Below, piece after piece: positions 1 to 4,698 of a DNA stretch of 5,691 nt (its first letter is position 1; the number at the start of each line of letters is the position of its first letter). Source of the DNA: Pollutimonas sp036675955 (GTDB taxonomy: Bacteria > Pseudomonadota > Gammaproteobacteria > Burkholderiales > Burkholderiaceae_B). The stretch is taken from the NCBI GenBank assembly GCA_036675955.1, contig JAKFDW010000013.1:1-5691 (forward strand), in the 5' to 3' direction. The notes below the pieces were generated by a model. It saw only the letters and a program-made list of their open reading frames with translations. It was not told where the DNA came from and did no database searches. The translations under genes were made by a program, and so were the position numbers.

Positions 1-384
1 CTGCGTGCTGCCGGCCCATATTACCGGCTCGAAATTTTTGACCGCATCGTAAGGCATCTTATCCCGGTATAAACCGGGTAAGGCGGAAAAAGGCAAGGGG
101 GTAATGAGCAAGGTATAGCCGTCGGGATCGGCCTTTGCCACGGTAGAGTTCCCGATAAGTGTATTTCCGCCGGGTCGATTTTCGACGACGACAGTTTCGT
201 CCCACTTTTTCGTCAGAAACTCACTGGCGGTTCTGGCCAGTGTGTCGTTGAAGCCGCCAGGCGGGTAGGGCACGACCAAACGAACCTGTTTTTCAGGGTA
301 GGCGTCTGCCGTACTCGCCAGTACCGCAGCGTTGGCGGATAGCGCTAGACACGCGCCGGTCAGGAATATTGATAGCTTTTTCAT
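1..384 (-). CDS. Bug/TctC-family tripartite tricarboxylate transporter substrate-binding protein, N-terminal part (cut by the left edge)
   Basis: Reading leftward from the ATG at 384-382, an open frame of 128 codons runs off the window without a stop. Residues 1-28 look like a Sec signal peptide: MKK start, hydrophobic core, and a likely cleavage site after ADA before YPEKQ. The mature part carries Bug-family signatures: VVPYPPGGFNDTLAR (37-51), VENRPGGN (68-75) and DPDGYTLL (86-93), followed by the typical YDAVKNFEPV stretch (112-121). Family members are about 320 residues, so more than half is missing. They act in the periplasm, delivering carboxylates to TctAB membrane subunits or serving as sensors; no TctAB genes are in view. 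A good Shine-Dalgarno (GAGGAGA, 397-391) lies six bases before the ATG. The gene starts 31 bases after the preceding enzyme gene, so it is probably co-transcribed and binds that pathway's substrate. The ligand is unknown. Confidence 0.93.
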   Translation of the reverse strand, partial: MKKLSIFLTGACLALSANAAVLASTADAYPEKQVRLVVPYPPGGFNDTLARTASEFLTKKWDETVVVENRPGGNTLIGNSTVAKADPDGYTLLITPLPFSALPGLYRDKMPYDAVKNFEPVIWAGSTQ

Positions 385-415
385 GTTGTGTCTCCTCGGC
401 CCTTCGGCCTTTGTT

Positions 416-1564
416 TTAGAATTTCACTACATAGCCCGGTCCGTCGATTGAAGGGAAATCTTTGAATATGGCCTCGTCGACCTCTACCCCCAGGCCTGGA
501 CCGGACGGAGGCTCTACGCAACCGTCGGCACCGATCTGAAAGGTGGTGCCGAACATGTCCCGGAAGGGGTTGAATTGCGATACGCATGCCTCGAAATAGC
601 CTGCATTCTCGGTGGCTGCCAAAAAGTGCAGCGTCGCCGCATGATTCAATCCGGTGGCGGAGCTGTGAGCGTGTACGGGAATCCGGAACGCGGAAGCCAG
701 GGCCGCTATACGGATGCCTTCGGTAATGCCCCCGGTTTTGGAAAGATCAGGTTGCCATACCTGCACGGCGCCTGCCTCCAGCATTTGTGCGAATTCGAAG
801 CGTGTGAAATGGTTTTCGCCAGCGGCAATGGGCACGAGCGACGTGATGCGTGCCGCTTCACGATACGAGGCAAAGTCATTGCAAGCGAAGGGCTCTTCCA
901 GCCAGCCCGCTTTGATATCAGCCAGTGCAGGCAGTACGCGCCGTACCTGTGCGATGGTGTATGCCGTGTTGGCGTCGCCTAGAATATCTATGTCGTCGCC
1001 GAGCACTTTGCGCACATGCGTCGCTCGTTCTATATCGTCCTTTACGGTATCGCCCAGGCGAAGCTTGACTGCTTTGTAGCCGGCATCCACATAACCCTGT
1101 GCTTCTTCGGCCAACGCTGCCGCAGGTTGATAGCCCAGGGAAATGCCGCCAGCATAGGCGGGAATGCGATGATGCGAACCGCCCAATAATTCATATAAAG
1201 GCATATTGGCGGCTTTGCCGCGTATGTCCCACAAGGCCATGTCGATGCCGGAGTGGGCAAGGGCGGCTCCCGCACCGAGTCCATGGCTGGAGAACTGCAT
1301 GCGATGTACGCGTTGCCACGCCCCTACCACGTCGGTGGCGTCCATACCCTGCAGCATTGGCGCCAGCGTGTTATGGATCAGGCTGATGATGGCGCCGGGA
1401 CTGCGGCCCGGGTGCGATTCGCCGTAGCCGGTGATTCCTTCCGAGGTCTCGACGCGGATGATAATGGCATCGCGCTTTAGCGTGCTGCCTACGCCCATGG
1501 TGACTGTCTTGCCTTCCGGAAGGCGGTAAGACAACGGTATGGCCGTGATGCGGGTTATTTTCAT
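416..1564 (-). CDS. Mandelate racemase/muconate lactonizing enzyme family protein (enolase superfamily), probable acid-sugar or hydroxy-acid dehydratase
   Basis: The 382 residues match the full length of this family: an N-terminal capping domain (about 1-120, ending in the HSGIDMALWDIRGK signature at 104-117) followed by a TIM-like barrel. The three Mg2+ ligands are visible as D197 (GDAN), E223 (WLEEP) and E250 (AAGEN). The usual D-H pair is D273 (QPDLSKTGG) and H300 (VHAHSS), and E325 (YFEAC) matches the mandelate racemase E317 position. At the end of the second strand the KxK motif reads K167-L-R169, so the second lysine is arginine. Superfamily members abstract the proton alpha to a carboxylate; whether this one racemises, cycloisomerises or dehydrates cannot be told, but the dehydrogenase and transporter context favours a dehydratase in a catabolic route. 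Its ATG shares one base with the upstream stop (TAATG), and its Shine-Dalgarno (AGGAGA, 1574-1569) lies inside the upstream gene, which points to translational coupling. Confidence 0.95.
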   Translation of the reverse strand: MKITRITAIPLSYRLPEGKTVTMGVGSTLKRDAIIIRVETSEGITGYGESHPGRSPGAIISLIHNTLAPMLQGMDATDVVGAWQRVHRMQFSSHGLGAGAALAHSGIDMALWDIRGKAANMPLYELLGGSHHRIPAYAGGISLGYQPAAALAEEAQGYVDAGYKAVKLRLGDTVKDDIERATHVRKVLGDDIDILGDANTAYTIAQVRRVLPALADIKAGWLEEPFACNDFASYREAARITSLVPIAAGENHFTRFEFAQMLEAGAVQVWQPDLSKTGGITEGIRIAALASAFRIPVHAHSSATGLNHAATLHFLAATENAGYFEACVSQFNPFRDMFGTTFQIGADGCVEPPSGPGLGVEVDEAIFKDFPSIDGPGYVVKF

Positions 1565-2559
1565 TATGTCTCCTGATGGATGTAAATGTCGGCATTGACA
1601 ACGTTGGCGGGGCGTTCGCCGCGGATCAGCGCAAGCTGTGTTTGTACGGCCAGCATTCCCATGGCGCGTTCCGCGTCCAGCGTCATGCCCGCCAGATGAG
1701 GTGTAAGCATCACGCGAGGGTGGGCCCGCAAGCGGCTTGCGGCCGGCAGGGGCTGCACCTCGAATACGTCAAGGGCGGCTGAAGCGATCTGACCTGATTC
1801 CAGCGCAGCAATCAGATCCGCCTCATTGACCACCGGTCCGCGGGCTACGTTGATCAACATGGCGCCGGGCTTGGCATGAGCCAGCAATTCCGCATTGATC
1901 ATGCCTCTGGTTGCCTCGGTCAATGGACAAGCAAGGACAACGAAGTCACTTGCTGAAAATAAGGATTTCAAGTCGGCCCCGTTTACGTGCGCAGGCAACC
2001 TGGATGGGGTCCGGGTGTGGGCGATGACCTGCATGCCAAAACCATGAAAGACGATTTCTGCTATCCGCTTGCCAATTGCGCCATAGCCGACAATCCCGAC
2101 ACAACGGTTTTTCAGTTCGAAGGTAAGTGCGCCGGCATTGCGACGGGAATTCCAGTTGCCGTCCCGCACGTTCTTGTCGAATTCGGCATAGCGGCGGGTG
2201 GAGGCCAGCATGGCGCCTATGGCATATTCGGCTACGGAATTTGCATTGACTTCCGGCGTGTTCGCCACTGGGAGCTTTTTCGCCGTGGCGGCAGCAACTG
2301 GAATGAAATCCAGGCCGACGCCATGGCGCACTATGCCGCGCAAGTCGTGTTGCCCGTCAAGAATATCGCCGGGTAGCTGGCGTCGGACGATCAGTCCCTG
2401 GGCATCGACAAGCGCGGCGCGCAAGGCGGCGTTAGCCTCGTCTGGAGATAACGCCGGGTCGAGGATCGTTACCTCGGCGTGTTCGCACAAATAGCGGTAG
2501 GCATCCGGGTGAATCCGGTCAGTCAGAACGATCAGAGGCCTTGCGATGACGGGATTCAT
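1564..2559 (-). CDS. D-2-hydroxyacid dehydrogenase (SerA/glyoxylate-hydroxypyruvate reductase family) with Gln at the catalytic Glu position
   Basis: A 331-residue cytoplasmic NAD(P)-dependent oxidoreductase of normal family length. The substrate-binding half includes RHGVGLDFIPV (78-88), and the inserted Rossmann domain has GYGAIG (158-163). After the second strand the sequence is HTRT (181-184), with no acidic residue at the usual NAD-selecting position, which hints at NADP(H). Catalytic R240 (NVARG) and H288 (LTPHLAG) are present. The position normally holding the catalytic glutamate in DVFxxEP is Q269 (DVFEVQP, codon CAG). It probably interconverts a 2-keto acid and a D-2-hydroxy acid; the substrate is unknown. 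It leads the leftward operon and overlaps the next gene by one base. The ATG at 2559 was kept because family homology begins almost at once (PLIVLTD), but it has only a weak upstream ribosome site (GGCGGG); the strong one serves an overlapping mini-ORF. Confidence 0.93.
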   Translation of the reverse strand: MNPVIARPLIVLTDRIHPDAYRYLCEHAEVTILDPALSPDEANAALRAALVDAQGLIVRRQLPGDILDGQHDLRGIVRHGVGLDFIPVAAATAKKLPVANTPEVNANSVAEYAIGAMLASTRRYAEFDKNVRDGNWNSRRNAGALTFELKNRCVGIVGYGAIGKRIAEIVFHGFGMQVIAHTRTPSRLPAHVNGADLKSLFSASDFVVLACPLTEATRGMINAELLAHAKPGAMLINVARGPVVNEADLIAALESGQIASAALDVFEVQPLPAASRLRAHPRVMLTPHLAGMTLDAERAMGMLAVQTQLALIRGERPANVVNADIYIHQET

Positions 2560-2603
2560 GCGGACCCGCCGTTGCAGGGGCTGGTGCCATGCTGTGCGCT
2601 CAT
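2556..2603 (-). CDS. Possible 15-residue leader ORF, translationally coupled to the dehydrogenase
   Basis: On the minus strand a strong Shine-Dalgarno (GAGGAGA, ending about five bases before the ATG) precedes ATG 2603-2601, which opens the frame MSAQHGTSPCNGGSA and stops at TGA 2558-2556. That stop overlaps the dehydrogenase ATG as ATGA. The same GAGGAGACA signal stands before the other two genes of this operon, so it looks like the operon's standard ribosome site, yet here it is 50 bases from the annotated dehydrogenase start and out of frame with it. The ORF could be a leader that lets ribosomes re-initiate at the dehydrogenase, or the remnant of a longer N-terminus displaced by an indel. 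The peptide resembles no family I recognise and has no run of a single amino acid that would suggest classical attenuation. Confidence 0.4.
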   Translation of the reverse strand: MSAQHGTSPCNGGSA

Positions 2604-2760
2604 TCTTGTCTCCTCGGGGAACCAGAATACCGCCGACGCCTAGTCAGTCACGGGAACGGTTCTGATAAATTGTATGATGAATATATCACACAAAAAACGA
2701 GGATGGCAGCTTAATTTGTCGTCGGCCAAGATTGCATATATGCAGCCTCCGGGGAATCTG
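2604..2760 (-). promoter_or_regulatory. Regulatory gap with candidate promoter for the leftward operon
   Basis: This 157-base gap between the regulator's stop and the leader ORF has an AT-rich core (about 2661-2745) unlike the flanking genes. On the minus strand a good -10 candidate TACAAT lies at 2674-2669; the -35 at the matching distance (17 bases) is only TTTTTT (2697-2692), so the promoter would be weak or activator-dependent. The -10 overlaps one end of the operator-like repeat at 2670-2693. A perfect 12-base palindrome TGCATATATGCA lies at 2733-2744, 16 bases after the regulator's stop codon. No stem followed by a T-run was found that would end the regulator transcript here, so read-through from the regulator into the operon is also possible. 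Confidence 0.5.
2670..2693. promoter_or_regulatory. Candidate GntR operator (imperfect inverted repeat), operon promoter
   Basis: Two 9-base arms, TTGTATGAT (2670-2678) and ATCACACAA (2685-2693), are inverted repeats with one mismatch around a 6-base spacer. The size and dyad symmetry fit a dimeric GntR-type regulator. The element overlaps the putative -10 of the leftward operon, and similar sequences occur in the regulator's own divergent promoter region (3643-3666 and 3669-3692). The assignment to the adjacent regulator is inference. Confidence 0.5.
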
Positions 2761-3594
2761 TCAGGATTTTGGGCTGCGCTTGATATTCTTCTGCTCGCGC
2801 ACCACAGCACCGAGACTGGCGCGTGCCAGCCTGTGGGCGGCTGCTCCGCTGGCCCCGCTCCAGTAGCTTTCGTCTACGGTCTCTATTCGGCGTGCCGTGT
2901 TCTCCATGTGGCGAAAAGCCGCCGACCTGGCTTCATTGACGTCCCGCGCTTCAATGGCCGCCCGTATGGATTCATGTTCGCTGCGCACGTCGTCGGCGAG
3001 GTCGGTTCGCTGAGCTTCGTTGCCCCGCGTCACGCGGATGGCATCGTGCAACGCCCTGGTCAGCAGGCCCAGCAGTTCGGTGTAATGTGGATTGCCGGTC
3101 GCTCGGGAAATTGCAATGTGGAATGCCAGGTCTTCGGCAACGCCGTCTCCGCCGCGCTCCACGGCCTGATCAATATTCGCCAGCGCCTTGTTGATCTCAG
3201 CCATCTGCGTGTCGCTGCGCCGCTCGGCGGCGAGTGCCGCCATTTCGGCCTCGATTCCGCGGCGTAATTCGATAATGCGCAGCACGCCTCTGGCGGGGTT
3301 GGCGTCCGGAAGTCCCAGGCGGAACGCTTCACTGGTTTTCGGGTTCAGTACTACCGTACCGCTGCCCTGGCGCGTCTCGACAAGGCCTTCGGACTTGAGC
3401 CGGGAGATTGCCTCGCGTATCACCGTACGGCTGACGCCATACTCCTGTGTCATGAATTGCTCGGTGGGCAGCCTGGCATTGACTGGATATGCACCGCTGC
3501 GTATCTGGTTTTCCAATATTTCGGTAACCCGGTCAGCCAGCGTCTTCTCCGCGGGTACTTTATCTTCTTGATAGTTGCTTTGAGACTTGACCAT
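2761..3594 (-). CDS. GntR-family transcriptional regulator, FCD (FadR-C) subfamily
   Basis: The 277 residues form an N-terminal winged helix-turn-helix (about 16-82, with LPTEQFMTQEYGVSRTVIREAI and the wing RQGSGTVV) and a C-terminal all-helical FCD ligand-binding domain (about 103-235). The four usual metal/ligand residues are visible: D155 and H159 (DLAFH), H207 (SEH) and H229 (RHM). Such proteins are usually repressors that release DNA on binding an organic acid. The frame can be extended to an ATG at 3624, adding ten residues (MFLYGIGNAN), but the ATG at 3594 is preferred: AGGAA lies eight bases upstream, family homology starts later, and the putative transcription start falls downstream of 3624. 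The gene is divergent from the second dehydrogenase and lies upstream of the leftward operon, so it probably controls both. The C-terminal tail past about 245 is basic and not conserved in the family. Confidence 0.93.
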   Translation of the reverse strand: MVKSQSNYQEDKVPAEKTLADRVTEILENQIRSGAYPVNARLPTEQFMTQEYGVSRTVIREAISRLKSEGLVETRQGSGTVVLNPKTSEAFRLGLPDANPARGVLRIIELRRGIEAEMAALAAERRSDTQMAEINKALANIDQAVERGGDGVAEDLAFHIAISRATGNPHYTELLGLLTRALHDAIRVTRGNEAQRTDLADDVRSEHESIRAAIEARDVNEARSAAFRHMENTARRIETVDESYWSGASGAAAHRLARASLGAVVREQKNIKRSPKS

Positions 3595-3602
3595 GTTCGC
3601 GT

Positions 3603-3621
3603 TTCCTATACCGTATAGGAA
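3603..3621. promoter_or_regulatory. Perfect 19-base dyad TTCCTATA-CCG-TATAGGAA at the regulator's start
   Basis: Eight-base arms match perfectly around a 3-base spacer. The element covers the predicted transcription start of the regulator gene, and its minus-strand distal arm contains the AGGAA that probably serves as that gene's Shine-Dalgarno. It could be an autoregulatory operator or, if transcribed, a small hairpin that hides the ribosome site. It does not resemble the other operator-like repeats in the window, so it may bind a different protein or the same one in another mode. Confidence 0.5.
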
Positions 3622-3622
3622 C

Positions 3623-3653
3623 ATAATACCATTTTCATGAATTTGATTGACAA
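3623..3653 (-). promoter_or_regulatory. Candidate promoter of the regulator gene
   Basis: On the minus strand TTGTCA (3653-3648) serves as -35 and TATTAT (3628-3623) as -10, with a 19-base spacer that is longer than optimal. Transcription would start near 3616, giving a leader of roughly 20 bases to the ATG at 3594. No better-spaced pair was found. Confidence 0.4.
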
Positions 3654-3666
3654 ACTTATCATATAA
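3643..3666. promoter_or_regulatory. Candidate GntR operator over the shared -35 region
   Basis: Read on the minus strand, this 24-base stretch matches the operon-side repeat at 2670-2693 at 17 of 24 positions by eye, sharing the block TATGAT and the later TCA and CAA. It lies over the -35 hexamers of both divergent promoters, so binding here could silence the regulator and the rightward operon together. The AT-rich background lowers the weight of the match. Confidence 0.4.
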
Positions 3667-3677
3667 ATTAGTATTAT
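3647..3677 (+). promoter_or_regulatory. Candidate promoter of the rightward dehydrogenase-aldehyde dehydrogenase operon
   Basis: A consensus -35 TTGACA (3647-3652) is followed by TATTAT (3672-3677) after 19 bases. Transcription would begin near 3684, about 24 bases before the dehydrogenase ATG. The spacer is suboptimal, which would suit a regulated promoter. Confidence 0.45.
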
Positions 3678-3692
3678 AAATAGATCAATATT
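3669..3692. promoter_or_regulatory. Third, weaker operator-like copy over the rightward -10
   Basis: On the plus strand the first 19 bases match the first 19 of the 2670-2693 element at 15 positions (shared GTAT and AATA, ending in ATCA); the last five bases do not match. It overlaps the putative -10 at 3672-3677. It may be a real secondary site or a chance match in AT-rich DNA. Confidence 0.25.
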
Positions 3693-3707
3693 CGAGATGG
3701 CAAGAAG

Positions 3708-4679
3708 ATGAATCGTCCTGGATTTCCACGCGCTTACCTATGTCGACGTTTCACGCCTGCGGTAGAAGCCGCTATTCAGGAGCGCTATGATCTACGCGTA
3801 AATGAAGACGACTCCATACTGGCGGCCGACCAGATCATCGCAAACGGCAGGGGAGCGCAGGTTCTGTTTGTGAGCGCCACCGAGAATATTTCGGCAGAGG
3901 TATTGCAGACGTTGTCGCCGACCCTGAAGTATGTCGCGACATTGTCGGTGGGTTATGACCACATTGACATGAGTGCCGCACGGGCGTTGGGGATTCATAT
4001 TCTTCATACGCCCGATGTGTTGAGCCACGCTTGCGCGGAAATCGCCATGATGCTCATGCTGAACGCTTGCCGGCGCGGTTACGAGGCGGATCGCATGGTG
4101 CGAAGCAGGCAGTGGCCCGGCTGGAGCCCGACGCAGCTTCTTGGAATGGGACTTACAGGGAAGCGATTGGCGATCTTCGGAATGGGAAGAATTGGCCGCG
4201 AAATTGCAGCGCGAGCCCGTCCGTTCGGTTTGGAAATTCATTATCACAATCGTACCCGGTTGTCGCCCGAGCAGGAGTCCGGTGCAGTCTTTCATGCCAC
4301 GCTGGACGAGGCGGTAAAGGTAGCCGACATTCTGATGATTGCGGCTCCGGGTTCTCCTGAGATCAAAGGTGCAATAAATGCCAGCCGTATTGCCGCGTTG
4401 CCCGCCAATGCTGTCGTGGTTAACATTTCCCGAGGGGATCTGATTGTGGACGATGCGCTAATCGCAGCACTGGTTTCCCGCCGCGTCTTCGCGGCCGGAT
4501 TGGATGTATTCGCCAATGAGCCCCTGGTCGATGCGCGCTATTGCACATTGGACAACGTATTTCTTTCGCCCCATATAGGAAGCGCAACCCATGAAACCCG
4601 GGATGCAATGGGGTGGCTCCTGGTCGACGGCCTTGACGACCTGCGGCACGGTCGTACACCCCCCAACCTTCTCGCATGA
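3708..4679 (+). CDS. D-2-hydroxyacid dehydrogenase (glyoxylate/hydroxypyruvate reductase type)
   Basis: A 323-residue cytoplasmic oxidoreductase of full family length. The substrate domain has TLSVGYDHIDM (78-88), and the Rossmann domain has GMGRIG (158-163). HNRTR (180-184) follows the second strand where NAD enzymes have an acidic residue; this pattern is typical of NADP(H)-preferring glyoxylate/hydroxypyruvate reductases. The catalytic triad is complete: R242 (NISRG), E271 (DVFANEP) and H289 (LSPHIG). It probably interconverts a small 2-keto acid (glyoxylate, hydroxypyruvate or another) and its D-2-hydroxy acid; the exact substrate is open. The ATG at 3708 has only a weak purine-rich stretch (AAGAAG) directly before it. 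It is divergent from the GntR gene and 19 bases ahead of the aldehyde dehydrogenase gene, presumably in one transcript. It is clearly distinct in sequence from the dehydrogenase on the other side of the regulator. Confidence 0.94.
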   Translation: MNRPGFPRAYLCRRFTPAVEAAIQERYDLRVNEDDSILAADQIIANGRGAQVLFVSATENISAEVLQTLSPTLKYVATLSVGYDHIDMSAARALGIHILHTPDVLSHACAEIAMMLMLNACRRGYEADRMVRSRQWPGWSPTQLLGMGLTGKRLAIFGMGRIGREIAARARPFGLEIHYHNRTRLSPEQESGAVFHATLDEAVKVADILMIAAPGSPEIKGAINASRIAALPANAVVVNISRGDLIVDDALIAALVSRRVFAAGLDVFANEPLVDARYCTLDNVFLSPHIGSATHETRDAMGWLLVDGLDDLRHGRTPPNLLA

Positions 4680-4698
4680 TCACTTCAAAGGATTAACC

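Noticed and set aside
340..384. Cysteine 12 in the binding protein's signal peptide as a lipoprotein site
   Set aside because: The preceding residues (TGA) do not fit a lipobox, the hydrophobic stretch before it is too short, and a standard signal-peptidase I site (ADA before YPEKQ) is present.
396..416. GGCC-CTTC-GGCC hairpin followed by TTTGTTTT between the binding-protein and enzyme genes
   Set aside because: It has terminator-like order only on the plus strand, where no transcript is expected to end. The stem is four base pairs, too short for a convincing terminator. On the minus strand no T-run follows.
575..1480. Several plus-strand open frames opposite the enolase-superfamily gene
   Set aside because: The minus-strand frame has all family motifs across its whole length; the opposite frames are short, overlap each other and show no recognisable domain or ribosome site.
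2733..2744. Perfect palindrome TGCATATATGCA as a further operator
   Set aside because: It is short, self-complementary in part because it alternates A and T, occurs only once, and does not match the repeated motif. It was noted in the regulatory-gap entry but not listed as a site.
2674..3267. Long plus-strand open frame (197 codons) opposite the regulator gene
   Set aside because: It is antisense to a clear GntR/FCD gene, its translation shows no family pattern, and it begins inside the operator-like repeat. It is best explained as a shadow frame of GC-rich DNA.
3595..3624. ATG at 3624 as the start of the regulator
   Set aside because: No clear ribosome site stands before it, it lies upstream of the predicted transcription start, and the added residues are encoded by a perfect dyad.
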